Assembly (NCBI RefSeq): GCF_001623405.1
Contig: NZ_LUHG01000041.1
Location: 1 to 64,000 of the forward strand
Direction: 5' to 3'
Source of the DNA: Hydrotalea flava
GTDB taxonomy: Bacteria; Bacteroidota; Bacteroidia; Chitinophagales; Chitinophagaceae
Length of the DNA: 64,000 nucleotides
Each line of letters begins with the position of its first letter. Position 1 is the first letter of the stretch. Shown here one piece after another: positions 51,533 through 60,883 of the stretch. The position numbers were made by a program, and so were the translations under genes. Below the pieces are notes generated by a model. That model saw only the letters and a program-made list of their open reading frames with translations. It searched no databases and was not told the origin of the DNA.

Positions 51533-53203
51533 TTAGGTATTAAAAAAATAATTATTCGCAAAATCACCAAAACGTTCACCTGATTTTCGGTTCAATTTAA
51601 ATTGCCGGAAGCAGTTATCTAAAGTTACAAGAATGGTTGCTTCTTCTAAATTTTCACGATATAGTTTATTGAGTCTGTATCCTTCATAATCGCCACCAAG
51701 ATATAAGTTGTATTTACCGTATGCAGTGCCTATCAAGCCTATTTCAGCTGCATAAGAACGGGCACAACCATTGGGGCAACCGGTCATTCTAATAATAATC
51801 GCTTCTTGCTCTAATTCGTATTTTTTTAACAGCAATTCAATTTTAGTTAACAAATCGGGTAAATAGCGTTGTGCTTCTGCCAGAGCTAAAGGGCAGGTAG
51901 GAAATGCTACACAAGCCATTGACCGTTGCCTAACAGATGAAGTAGACTCATTTTGAGTGATAATACCATATTCAGTTAAGATAGATGCAACTCTTGACTG
52001 ATGTTGCGGTGCAATATCGCTGATAATTACATTTTGATTACAGGTAAACCGAAAATTTGCAATGCCTGCCTGTGCAATTTTTAATAAAGCAGTTTTTAAT
52101 TGAACGTGGGGGGTATCTGTAATTCTGCCATTTTCAACAAAAACAGTATAATACCATTTACCAACGTGGTTTTGATGCCATCCTAACTGATCTGCTCTTT
52201 CTACAAATTGATAGGGTTTTTCGGTTTCAAATGTATATCCGCTCCTGGCCTCAATTTCCTTTTTAAACCAATCTATACCATATTTATCAACGGTATATTT
52301 TAAACGTGCAAATTTTCTGTCAGCTCTGTTACCATAATCGCGTTGTATGGTTGCCACAGCATAAACTGTTTTTAAAACATTTTCCTCGCCCTGCACAAAT
52401 CCAATCACCGTTGCTAATCGCGGATAAGTATCTGAATTACCATGTGTAGATGCCAGACCGCCTCCAATGGCTATATTAAATCCTATAAGCACATTATTTT
52501 CAATAATCGCAATTAAACCAATATCATTTGCAAAAACATCCACATCATTATTCGGTGGAATTGCAATGGCAATTTTAAACTTACGGGGCAAGTATCTGTC
52601 TTGGTACAAATCATCCTTTTCTGCTTCCGGTTCATATATTATTTGATCATCCAGCCATATCTCTGCATATCCTTTGGTTTTAGGAAGCAACCTGGCGCAG
52701 ATTTTATCTGCAATGGCAAATACTTGTTCATGCACAGGTGAATAAGCAGGATGTGCACTGCACAATACATTCCTGTTAATATCTCCACAAGTGGCAATGG
52801 TTGTTAAGTCAGCATGATGAAATGCCTGCAATGTTGGTTTAATATTGGCTTTAATAATACCGTGCAATTGTATGGTTTGCCTGCTGGTTATTTTTATAAC
52901 ACCGGTAGTATACGTACCGGCGGCATGATGTATGGCCACCCATTGCTGTGGCAACATAAAACCACCCGTTAATCGCAAACGAACCATGAATGTATACAAA
53001 CGTTCCAATTTTTTTTCGGCGCGTTCTTCTCTTCTGTCCCGATCATCCTGTTGATACATTCCATGAAATTTGATGAGGGCCTGATCATCTTCCCGAATGG
53101 CACCCGTATGTTCATCCTGCAAGCTTTCAGCAAGGGTACCACGTAATCCGCGACTTGCCATTTTAATTTTTTCGATATTGGAAAGTTTAATATTATCTGA
53201 CAT
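51533..53203 (-). CDS. cysI: Assimilatory sulfite reductase, haemoprotein subunit
   Basis: 556 residues. Two-fold repeated nitrite/sulfite reductase domains (LRLTGGFMLPQQWVAIHHAA near the start; the second half GRITDTPHVQLKTALLKIAQ). The [4Fe-4S]-sirohaem cysteines are present: CVAFPTC and, about 38 residues on, CPNGC (in MTGCPNGCARSYAAEIG). It reduces sulfite to sulfide with six electrons from CysJ. CysI and CysJ form the NADPH-dependent complex. It follows cysJ after 24 bp. The sirohaem needed is made by the CobA and SirC-TauE proteins of the same cluster. Confidence 0.94.
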   Translation of the reverse strand: MSDNIKLSNIEKIKMASRGLRGTLAESLQDEHTGAIREDDQALIKFHGMYQQDDRDRREERAEKKLERLYTFMVRLRLTGGFMLPQQWVAIHHAAGTYTTGVIKITSRQTIQLHGIIKANIKPTLQAFHHADLTTIATCGDINRNVLCSAHPAYSPVHEQVFAIADKICARLLPKTKGYAEIWLDDQIIYEPEAEKDDLYQDRYLPRKFKIAIAIPPNNDVDVFANDIGLIAIIENNVLIGFNIAIGGGLASTHGNSDTYPRLATVIGFVQGEENVLKTVYAVATIQRDYGNRADRKFARLKYTVDKYGIDWFKKEIEARSGYTFETEKPYQFVERADQLGWHQNHVGKWYYTVFVENGRITDTPHVQLKTALLKIAQAGIANFRFTCNQNVIISDIAPQHQSRVASILTEYGIITQNESTSSVRQRSMACVAFPTCPLALAEAQRYLPDLLTKIELLLKKYELEQEAIIIRMTGCPNGCARSYAAEIGLIGTAYGKYNLYLGGDYEGYRLNKLYRENLEEATILVTLDNCFRQFKLNRKSGERFGDFANNYFFNT

Positions 53204-53227
53204 ACAAACAATTTTGTTTTTTAAAAA

Positions 53228-54922
53228 TTAGTATACTTCCTTTACAAACCTGCCTTCATTTTTTAGCTGTTGAAAAAAAGCAACTGCATTTGAATATTTT
53301 CCTGAAGTTGCAATCATGTCAATAATTGCCTGATCTAGTTTTGCACCTGTAAAATCTTTTTCTCCACTTACAAAAACATAGGCACCCTGTTCTATCCATT
53401 GTATAAAAGTGGCTGCATGATGCTGTAACTTTTCTACTAATGTTGCAGGTTGCATTACATTATGTTGGAAGCAAAGATGTAACTGATGTATATGCCCTGT
53501 TGCATACCAATCTTGAATTTCGGTTTGATATAAAAAGTCAGTAGTGAAATTATCTTCTTCAAAAATTAACCAGTTTTTCCCTTCTGCACCTGCATTATCG
53601 CGTTGCAAAAGAAAAGAACGAAAAGGTGCAATGCCTGTTCCATGCGCTATCATTATTATGGGCACATCATCCTGTGGCAATTTGAAGCGTTTGTTTTTTT
53701 GCACAAAAAAATGAATGGGTGATTGGAGGGGCATTTCAGATAAATAATGTGAGCACAAACCATTTTTTTCAGCCTCATTTATATAAAATCTTTCCAGATT
53801 TATGGTTAAATGAATGGCATTTTCATTTGCAATAGGTGAAGAAGCAATGGTATACAATCTGGGCGATTGCGCCTGCAATAATGCTATGAATGGTTCTAAT
53901 TGAGATTGAGTTTTTAATGGATAAATTTTTAATAGATCCAATAAATCCATTCTGGTTCCAGGAATATCCTGCTCCGTTAATGCTGCATATTTTTTTATTA
54001 TCTTTTCAGATAAGTTCAAAATATTTAATTTTTTGCTCAACAATGTATCGATAGCATAGGACTCATCTTTATATAAAAATTTTTTTTCTGGATGTACCTG
54101 AAGTAAGTGTAAAATTTCATCCACAACATGAGCAGGATTTTCAGGATAAACACCAATGGAATCTCCCGGCTGATAATCAACTGAATCTGCCGCAATTTCA
54201 ATATGAAATGTTTGTTTACAAGAACCTTTATCGTTCAATACTATTTTTTTATCAATCAGTCCGCTATAAGTTTGTTTTGCTGTTTTGGATACAATTGCAA
54301 CGTTTTTAGATGCTGCATTATTTGATGCTGGAAAATTGTTGGTTAGCAATTTTTCAATGAGCCCATTAAACCAGTTATTGGCATCCACTTCATAATCCAC
54401 ATCACATTTGGCCAGTTCATGAATTCTTTTTGCGCCTAACCTATTCAATTGCATATCCACATCTTCACCCGTTTTACAAAACAAAGGATAGCTGCTATCA
54501 CCCAAACCAAGCACTGCATATTGCAAATGATTTAAGTTAATTTGTGTTTGATGCAAATATTCATAAAATGAAAGTGCAGCAGCAGGTGGCTCTCCATCGC
54601 CCTGAGTGCTAATAACTACTACCAATAGAGATTCTTTTTCAAGATCTTTAGGTGTATATTGATCTAATCCAATTAATTTAACCAAACATTTCTTTTGTTT
54701 AGCCAGCGAAGCAAACTGTGTGGCCAATTGTTTGGCATTACCGGTTTCGGTTCCATACACAATGGTTAATTTAGGCTTAACGTTTGTAGCAGGTAAAGTA
54801 ACCACTTCTGTTGTATCCTGTTGAATAATTCCGGCAATATATCCGTTTATCCATATAAGCTCTTCTTTACTGGAGCTTTGAACCAGATCAATGATTGTTT
54901 TGAGTTTAGGTGCGGCTAACAT
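53228..54922 (-). CDS. cysJ: Sulfite reductase flavoprotein subunit
   Basis: 564 residues. Flavodoxin-like FMN domain (about 50-190: LTIVYGTETGNAKQLATQFA, LLVVVISTQGDGEPPAAAL, VLGLGDSSYPLFCKTGEDVD), then FAD-binding domain with RLYTIASSPIA, a connection domain, and NADPH-binding domain with IIMIAHGTGIAPFRSFLLQR and GAYVFVSGEKDFTGAKLDQA. It passes electrons from NADPH to CysI. The gene overlaps cobA by 17 bp and precedes cysI by 24 bp. All parts and length fit. Confidence 0.94.
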   Translation of the reverse strand: MLAAPKLKTIIDLVQSSSKEELIWINGYIAGIIQQDTTEVVTLPATNVKPKLTIVYGTETGNAKQLATQFASLAKQKKCLVKLIGLDQYTPKDLEKESLLVVVISTQGDGEPPAAALSFYEYLHQTQINLNHLQYAVLGLGDSSYPLFCKTGEDVDMQLNRLGAKRIHELAKCDVDYEVDANNWFNGLIEKLLTNNFPASNNAASKNVAIVSKTAKQTYSGLIDKKIVLNDKGSCKQTFHIEIAADSVDYQPGDSIGVYPENPAHVVDEILHLLQVHPEKKFLYKDESYAIDTLLSKKLNILNLSEKIIKKYAALTEQDIPGTRMDLLDLLKIYPLKTQSQLEPFIALLQAQSPRLYTIASSPIANENAIHLTINLERFYINEAEKNGLCSHYLSEMPLQSPIHFFVQKNKRFKLPQDDVPIIMIAHGTGIAPFRSFLLQRDNAGAEGKNWLIFEEDNFTTDFLYQTEIQDWYATGHIHQLHLCFQHNVMQPATLVEKLQHHAATFIQWIEQGAYVFVSGEKDFTGAKLDQAIIDMIATSGKYSNAVAFFQQLKNEGRFVKEVY

Positions 54923-55760
54923 AAGGTTGCATTAATTCATGATGTAAATAAGGTTCGGCAGTGCCGGTAACGGATGGAAAATAAAGCGCATGTTGTGGAT
55001 TACTACTTTTAAACCAATTGAATTGATGGCTTAATGATGCCACTTTCCCAATAATTACCAATGAAGGAGAAAGAAATTGCATGGAACCAAATTGCAATAA
55101 AAAATTACGAACAGGAGCACCATACACCTGCTGCATAGAGGTAGTTGCCTGTTCAATAACGGATATCCATTTATGTTCATCAATACCAGACTGCCGTAAA
55201 TGTTCAATTAAAGGTTCTAAAGTTTCAGATGACATATACCAAACCAAAGTATCATCTGTTTTGGCCAAATCGTGCCAATAGGAATCAGGAATTAAATTTG
55301 TTTTATAGTAAGTCAAAAAGCGGACTGCCGTGGCATAATTACGAGCTGTTAATGGAATACCTGCATAAGCTGCAGCACCCGAAGCGGCTGTAATACCGGG
55401 AACAATTTCAAAAGGGATGGAATATTTTTTCAAAATTTCCAATTCATCTAGTACATTCGAAAAGAAAGACACATCTCCTCCTTTTAATCGCACCACCAAT
55501 GGTTGTGAAGTTGCATACTGCACTAGCAAAGTATTGATGGTTTCCTGCGAAGTGGACAAGCCATATCGGCATTGCTTACCTACCGGAATGATGGTTGCAT
55601 GTGGATTTACATAACGTTCCAGTATGGCTTCACTTACCAACCTGTCTACCAATACCACATTGGCCTGTTGTAAATATTGAACCGCTTTTATAGTAATTAA
55701 GTCTGGATCTCCCGGTCCTGCACCAATGATGATTACTTTTCCTTTGTATGTAGTTTTCAT
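54906..55760 (-). CDS. cobA: Uroporphyrinogen-III C-methyltransferase
   Basis: 284 residues. SAM-dependent tetrapyrrole methylase: VIIIGAGPGDPDLITIKAVQ at the start, VVLVDRLVSEAILERY, VVRLKGGDVSFFSN, and EIVPGITAASGAAAYAGIPL (SAM pocket). It makes precorrin-2 from uroporphyrinogen III, the precursor of sirohaem for CysI; the dehydrogenase is supplied by the fusion gene at 49252-50814. The stop overlaps cysJ by 17 bp. The ATG is directly preceded by a palindromic operator (55761-55780), and a terminator separates it from cysK. Confidence 0.93.
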   Translation of the reverse strand: MKTTYKGKVIIIGAGPGDPDLITIKAVQYLQQANVVLVDRLVSEAILERYVNPHATIIPVGKQCRYGLSTSQETINTLLVQYATSQPLVVRLKGGDVSFFSNVLDELEILKKYSIPFEIVPGITAASGAAAYAGIPLTARNYATAVRFLTYYKTNLIPDSYWHDLAKTDDTLVWYMSSETLEPLIEHLRQSGIDEHKWISVIEQATTSMQQVYGAPVRNFLLQFGSMQFLSPSLVIIGKVASLSHQFNWFKSSNPQHALYFPSVTGTAEPYLHHELMQPYVSRT

Positions 55761-55780
55761 TAGTCTACTTTTTTAGTAGG
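55761..55780. promoter_or_regulatory. Palindromic operator-like site at the cobA start
   Basis: TAGTCTACTTTTTTAGTAGG contains CTACT and AGTAG as inverted arms (55765-55769 and 55775-55779). It shares TAGTCTACT and TTTAGTAGG with the cysH upstream site. It abuts the ATG, so binding would cover the start region. Confidence 0.6.
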
Positions 55781-55796
55781 ATAAAATATCAAAAAA

Positions 55797-55821
55797 TTAT
55801 CTCTAATCTTATTAGAGATAA
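55797..55821 (-). terminator. Terminator of cysK (perfect 11-bp stem)
   Basis: TTATCTCTAAT, a 3-nt loop and ATTAGAGATAA, followed on the minus strand by a run of six T. AT-rich but perfect; it could also be a protein site, since cobA starts 37 bp further on. Confidence 0.65.
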
Positions 55822-55829
55822 AAATGTTT

Positions 55830-56741
55830 TTAAAACAATCCCTCAACAGATAAATAACGTTCGCCTGTATCGTAATTAAAAGTAAGGATTGCATTATTTT
55901 CCGGAATGTCAGATAGTTGTTGTGCAATGGCTGCTAATGATGCACCTGTAGAAATACCTGCCAATATGCCTTCTTTCTTTGCCAATTGTTGCGTATAATG
56001 AAAAGCATCATCTTTACTTACTTTAATGGCACCATCTAGTAATTTAACATTGAGAATAGATGGAATAAAACCTGCGCCAAGCCCTTGTAAAGGATGTGGC
56101 CCCGGTGCACCACCACTGATGACAGGTGATAATTCAGGTTCAACAGCAAAAATTTTGATGGATGGCCATTTTTCTTTCAAAACTTCTGCAACACCGGTAA
56201 TATGTCCACCAGTACCTACACCCGTTATCAAATAATCAATTCCATCCGGAAAATCAGCCACAATTTCATGTGCAGTAGTTTGATGGTGAATTTTTGTATT
56301 CGCCTGATTATCGAATTGCTGGGGCATCCAGGCTCTATGATTATCATATACCATTTCGTTCGCTTTTTCTATAGCCCCCTTCATGCCTTTTTCACGAGGC
56401 GTCAACACAAATTCGGCTCCGTATAATGCCATTAATTTCCGGCGCTCAACACTCATGCTTTCCGGCATTACTAAAATAACTTTGTATCCTTTTACAGCAG
56501 CAACCATAGCAAGACCAATACCTGTATTGCCGGAAGTAGGTTCCACGATAATACTATCTGGATGCAGTAATCCTTTTTTTTCTGCGTCTTCAATCATCGC
56601 TAATGCAATCCGGTCTTTAATACTTCCACCCGGATTCATTCTTTCCAATTTCATCCATACCTGATGTCGGGTTCCAAAAATTTTTTTTAACTGAACATGT
56701 GGTGTATTTCCAATAGTTGCTAATATATTGCCTGCCTTCAT
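55830..56741 (-). CDS. cysK: Cysteine synthase A
   Basis: 303 residues. PLP-dependent fold II with Lys42 in [53 protein letters not shown] and the C-terminal STGASLAA. It makes cysteine from O-acetylserine and sulfide. The substrate is supplied by CysE, whose gene lies 16 bp upstream on the same strand; the two enzymes form a complex in many bacteria. A second enzyme of this family, the CysM type, is encoded at 7946-8827. The hairpin after the stop suggests a transcript end here. Confidence 0.94.
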   Translation of the reverse strand: MKAGNILATIGNTPHVQLKKIFGTRHQVWMKLERMNPGGSIKDRIALAMIEDAEKKGLLHPDSIIVEPTSGNTGIGLAMVAAVKGYKVILVMPESMSVERRKLMALYGAEFVLTPREKGMKGAIEKANEMVYDNHRAWMPQQFDNQANTKIHHQTTAHEIVADFPDGIDYLITGVGTGGHITGVAEVLKEKWPSIKIFAVEPELSPVISGGAPGPHPLQGLGAGFIPSILNVKLLDGAIKVSKDDAFHYTQQLAKKEGILAGISTGASLAAIAQQLSDIPENNAILTFNYDTGERYLSVEGLF

Positions 56742-56757
56742 GATATGATGTATTAAT

Positions 56758-57591
56758 TTAAATTACAAAATTGAGTGGTTCGGGAAATGGATTATTATCT
56801 CTTACTTTAATTTCACTTTTGTGATACACTACCGAATATGGCTCTACACTATAGGTTAACCAAACATTGCCACCTATAATACTATCATGGCCAATGATGG
56901 TATCACCACCTAAAATGGTTGCACCAGAATATATCACAACATTATCTTCAATAGTAGGATGCCTTTTGGTGGCAGCATCTTTTTTATCAACACTTAACGC
57001 ACCAAGCGTAACCCCTTGATATAATTTAACATGATTACCCAGCACACTGGTTTCGCCAATTACCACACCGGTACCATGATCAATAGAAAAAGCATGGCCA
57101 ATTTGTGCACCGGGATGAATATCAATCCCGGTTTTACTATGGGCGTACTCTGTAAACATTCTTCCTAAAATCTTTAAATTCAAATGCCATAACACATGCG
57201 AAAAACGGTAAACTGCTGTAGCAAAAAAACCGGGATAGGCTACTAATACTTCTTCCAATGTTTGTGCAGCGGGATCCGATTGTAAAATGGCATGCGCATC
57301 TTCTAATAATGCATCATACACATTCGGCAATTGTTCAAAAAAGCGGCGAATAATTGCGTCTGCAGGCAATTCTTCCTGAATAAATCCTTTAATCATACTT
57401 TGAAAGCGTACCCTTAAATCTGCATAATCGCGTTGTATCGCCAACAACCCACCCTCTCCATTATTTTTTGGAATGAACAATAATTGAAATAAATCAGATA
57501 CAAAACTTTCGGTTGCTGCTTTATCGGGAAAAACCTGAAAACATTTGTCGTTGCGCAGATATAACTTTTCTAAAAATAATGTTTCATCCAT
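56758..57591 (-). CDS. cysE: Serine O-acetyltransferase
   Basis: 277 residues from ATG at 57591, with an in-frame Met at 57606 as an alternative. N-terminal helical domain, then a left-handed hexapeptide helix: [78 protein letters not shown]. Serine and acetyl-CoA form O-acetylserine. The catalytic His-Asp pair lies in [17 protein letters not shown]. Longer N-terminal region (about 150 residues) than the short EpsC type. Part of the cys cluster between cysN and cysK. Confidence 0.92.
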   Translation of the reverse strand: MDETLFLEKLYLRNDKCFQVFPDKAATESFVSDLFQLLFIPKNNGEGGLLAIQRDYADLRVRFQSMIKGFIQEELPADAIIRRFFEQLPNVYDALLEDAHAILQSDPAAQTLEEVLVAYPGFFATAVYRFSHVLWHLNLKILGRMFTEYAHSKTGIDIHPGAQIGHAFSIDHGTGVVIGETSVLGNHVKLYQGVTLGALSVDKKDAATKRHPTIEDNVVIYSGATILGGDTIIGHDSIIGGNVWLTYSVEPYSVVYHKSEIKVRDNNPFPEPLNFVI

Positions 57592-57666
57592 AATTGTATA
57601 CAACATCTGGTTTTCAATAAAGTTTCCTACAACATTTTTGTAATAGATTCATCTATATCTTTCTTT

Positions 57667-58908
57667 TTACTGTAACATACAGGCACCTACTGTAACATTG
57701 GTTGCTTCATCAATTAATATAGCACCTCCATTTGCGCTAAGTGTGTTATAACTATCAAAAGCCAGTGGTGATGCTGTTTTCAAAACAATTTTAGCAATTT
57801 CGTTCAGTCCAATGTATGATACATTGTTTTTTTGTTCCAATGTATTTACATCTAAAGCATACTGTATTTCGCTAACCATACATTTTACCATTGTACTGTT
57901 TATCTGAAGCCAATAACGGTTTCCTTTTTGCAATGGTTTTGCATCCATCCAGCAAATTAAAGTTGTAATTTCTTTAGAAACAGTTGGTAACTGATGTGAA
58001 GGAACAATTAAATTTCCTCTGCTTACATCAATATCGTCTTTCAAATGTAACACAATACTTTGTGGTGCAAAAGCTTCGTTCACTTTTTTACCATTGTGTT
58101 CAATATAATCGATGGTGGTGGTGAGTCCTTCCGGAAGCACCGTTACGGCATCACCCTGCTTGAGTATTCCACTAATTAATTTGCCTGCATAACCGCGATA
58201 GTCGTGCCATTCAGGGCTTTGTGGCCGTATAACATATTGAACAGGAAAGCGGGTTATGTTCAAATTTACATCCTGATGGATGGAGATATTTTCTAAAAGT
58301 GATAATAAAGACGGTCCATCATACCAGCTTAATAATTCTGATTTTTCAACAATATTGTCGCCATTCAAGGCACTGATAGGTAAATAAGTAATATTGTTTA
58401 ATCCTAATGACTCAGCTACTGCGGCATAATCTATTACAATGTTATTGAAGGTATCTTCTGAATAATCCACCATATCCATTTTATTAATGGCAATAATGAC
58501 ATGCGGAATTTTTAACAATGCAGCAATGATGGAATGACGTTTGGTTTGCTCTACTACCCCATTACGAGCATCAATGAGAATGATAATCAAATTCGCATTC
58601 GATGCGCCGGTAACCATGTTGCGGGTATACTGTACGTGGCCGGGTGCATCTGCAATAATGAACTTTCTTTTAGGGGTTGAAAAATATTTATACGCCACAT
58701 CAATGGTAATACCTTGCTCTCTTTCTGCTCTTAAGCCATCTGTCAATAATGCCAAATCAATCTCACCCAATGCTTTGTGTTTGGTTTGTTGCTGAATGGC
58801 TGTTAACTGATCAATCATAATAGATTTACTATCATACAACAATCGACCAATTAATGTACTTTTGCCATCATCCACACTACCTGCAGTAATAAATCTCAAA
58901 ATATCCAT
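57667..58908 (-). CDS. cysN: Sulfate adenylyltransferase subunit 1 (GTPase)
   Basis: 413 residues. EF-Tu-like GTPase: G1 GSVDDGKSTLIGRLL, switch II DAPGHVQYTRNMVTGAS, G4 NKMDMVDY. The C-terminal barrel domains follow. It is not fused to a CysC APS kinase domain, and no separate cysC is in the cluster. With CysD it makes APS from sulfate and ATP. It follows cysD after 23 bp. Confidence 0.94.
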   Translation of the reverse strand: MDILRFITAGSVDDGKSTLIGRLLYDSKSIMIDQLTAIQQQTKHKALGEIDLALLTDGLRAEREQGITIDVAYKYFSTPKRKFIIADAPGHVQYTRNMVTGASNANLIIILIDARNGVVEQTKRHSIIAALLKIPHVIIAINKMDMVDYSEDTFNNIVIDYAAVAESLGLNNITYLPISALNGDNIVEKSELLSWYDGPSLLSLLENISIHQDVNLNITRFPVQYVIRPQSPEWHDYRGYAGKLISGILKQGDAVTVLPEGLTTTIDYIEHNGKKVNEAFAPQSIVLHLKDDIDVSRGNLIVPSHQLPTVSKEITTLICWMDAKPLQKGNRYWLQINSTMVKCMVSEIQYALDVNTLEQKNNVSYIGLNEIAKIVLKTASPLAFDSYNTLSANGGAILIDEATNVTVGACMLQ

Positions 58909-58931
58909 AAATTATTTTTTTGGTTATATTA

Positions 58932-59849
58932 TTAAAAATATCCATTTTTTTTACGGTCTTCCATTGCAGCTTCAGAAACCTTGTCATCAATTCTGGTTTC
59001 ACCACGTTCACTGGTTTTGGTGGCAATAATTTCTGCAATAATATCATCAATATTGGTGGCAGTTGATTCTATTGCGGCAGTACATGACATATCCCCAACT
59101 GTTCTATAACGTACTTGCTTTGTTGTAATACAATCATCTTCTGCAATTTGAATAAAGGGCGAAACAGCAACCAATTGTCCTTCATACTCAATTACTTCAC
59201 GCTGATGTGCAAAATAGATAGAAGGCAGTGCTATCTGATGCCGCTTTATATAATTCCAGATATCTAACTCTGTCCAATTGCTAATGGGAAATACCCGAAC
59301 ATTTTCACCTTTATGAATTTTACCATTATAGATATTCCATAACTCGGGACGTTGCAGTTTGGGATCCCACTGCCCAAATTCATCCCGCACAGAAAAAATT
59401 CTTTCTTTGGCACGTGCTTTTTCTTCATCGCGGCGTGCACCGCCAATACATGCATCAAACTTAAATTCTTCAATAGCATCTAAAAGTGTAAAGGTTTGCA
59501 ATGCATTTCTGCTGGCAAATTTGCCTTTAGGTTCAGGTAAATTTTTAGAACGCATGGTATCTTCCACTTTTCTAACAATTAATTGCTCACCTATTTCATG
59601 CACCAATGCATCTCTAAATTGTAATACTTCCGGAAAATTATGTCCGGTATCAATATGTAATAAAGGAAAGGGAAAATTGCCCGGCCTGAATGCTCTTAAA
59701 GCCAAGTGAACTAAAGTAATGGAATCCTTTCCCCCACTAAATAATAATACCGGTTTCTCGAACTGACCGGCAACTTCCCTAAAAATGTGAATAGCTTCCG
59801 ATTCTAATTGGTCTAAATGATCTAAATGATATAAATGATATTTTTCCAT
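58932..59849 (-). CDS. cysD: Sulfate adenylyltransferase subunit 2
   Basis: 305 residues. PP-loop ATP pyrophosphatase: VLLFSGGKDSITLVHLALRAF, LLHIDTGHNFPEVLQFRD, GGARRDEEKARAKERIFSVR and the C-terminal RTVGDMSCTAAIESTA. It adenylates sulfate, with CysN providing GTP energy. The N terminus has a repeated YHLYHLDHLDQL stretch. It lies 20 bp after cysH and 23 bp before cysN. Confidence 0.94.
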   Translation of the reverse strand: MEKYHLYHLDHLDQLESEAIHIFREVAGQFEKPVLLFSGGKDSITLVHLALRAFRPGNFPFPLLHIDTGHNFPEVLQFRDALVHEIGEQLIVRKVEDTMRSKNLPEPKGKFASRNALQTFTLLDAIEEFKFDACIGGARRDEEKARAKERIFSVRDEFGQWDPKLQRPELWNIYNGKIHKGENVRVFPISNWTELDIWNYIKRHQIALPSIYFAHQREVIEYEGQLVAVSPFIQIAEDDCITTKQVRYRTVGDMSCTAAIESTATNIDDIIAEIIATKTSERGETRIDDKVSEAAMEDRKKNGYF

Positions 59850-59869
59850 AACAACTACTTTAAAATTTT

Positions 59870-60616
59870 TTAACGATGAACAGTATTGTCAGCATGTACG
59901 TGCAAACCGCATTCTTTTTTTGTGGCATCCTCCCACCACCATCTTCCGGCTCTAAAATCTTCACCAGGTTGTACAGCTCTGGTACAAGGTGCACAACCAA
60001 TACTTACAAAGCCCCTGTCATGCAAAGGATTATAAGGAACATCGTGTTGCTGAATGAAAGTTTTGACTGTTTCAGTTGTCCAATGTAAAATGGGATGAAA
60101 TTTAATTATTGCATGACTACTGTCCCATTCCAACATGGGTAAATCTTTTCTATCGGGCGAATGTTCGGCACGCAAACCGGTAATCCATACTGCATTACCC
60201 AGCAATGCCTTTTGTAAGGGTTCCACTTTGCGGATGAAACAACATAGTTTTCGGTTTTCGACCGAAGCATAAAAAGCATTGGGACCATTTTGGGTTACAA
60301 AGTTTTGCAATGTGTTTGCCTCAGGATAATAAGCGGTTATTTGCGCATTGTACTTTTCTTTTGTTCTTTCCCATACGGAATAGGTTTCAGGAAAAAGCCT
60401 TCCTGTATCTAAGGTAAATATTTTAATATCCAGTTGATGTTTTAGAATCCAATAAGTAATGGCCTGATCTTCTATACTAAAACTGGTTGAAAAAACAACT
60501 TTACCCGGAAATTGAGCTGCCAAAAATTGCAGTGCTTCCAATTCTGATAATCCCTGAAGTTGCGTTTGAAAATGTTGAAGGTTGGGTGATATTTTTACTG
60601 ATTCCATGATTTGCAA
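59870..60616 (-). CDS. cysH: APS-type (adenylyl-sulfate) reductase
   Basis: 248 residues (Met4 at 60607 is an alternative start). PAPS-reductase fold: VVFSTSFSIEDQAITYW, TLDTGRLFPETY, RAEHSPDRKDLP. It has Cys125-Cys126 in KLCCFIRK and Cys208-Cys211 in GCAPCTR, the [4Fe-4S] ligands of APS reductases, plus catalytic Cys236 in KKECGLHV. This fits direct APS reduction to sulfite, which explains the absence of an APS kinase. First gene of the cys run; an operator-like palindrome lies upstream. Confidence 0.93.
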   Translation of the reverse strand: MQIMESVKISPNLQHFQTQLQGLSELEALQFLAAQFPGKVVFSTSFSIEDQAITYWILKHQLDIKIFTLDTGRLFPETYSVWERTKEKYNAQITAYYPEANTLQNFVTQNGPNAFYASVENRKLCCFIRKVEPLQKALLGNAVWITGLRAEHSPDRKDLPMLEWDSSHAIIKFHPILHWTTETVKTFIQQHDVPYNPLHDRGFVSIGCAPCTRAVQPGEDFRAGRWWWEDATKKECGLHVHADNTVHR

Positions 60617-60883
60617 TTGTTTGAATGAATTGAAATAAAATGCGGCTACGGCTTCTGCTTCAACAACAACAATTGCACATATTGAAAGGGTATTTATTCA
60701 TGAATTGAAATTATTAGTCTACTAATTTAGTAGGCAAATATAGTCTACCATTTTTATAGATTATTAAATTGAAGATTAAAAATTTATTAACCAAGCTTTC
60801 AGTAGGTTGAAACTCAATAAAAACAAGTGTTATGCAATAATAAAATATTTGAAACATTGTAGTAAAAACTTAAAAATGCAGTA
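60617..60883. other. Upstream region of the cys run
   Basis: About 270 bases with no gene. It contains the palindromic site at 60715-60749; the rest is AT-rich and holds nothing else I can name. Confidence 0.5.
60715..60749. promoter_or_regulatory. Palindromic operator-like site upstream of cysH
   Basis: CTACTAATTTAGTAG (60719-60733) is a perfect palindrome with 7-bp arms. The half-site TAGTCTAC occurs at 60715-60722 and again at 60741-60748. The same elements stand at the cobA start, so one regulator may control both. Confidence 0.65.
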
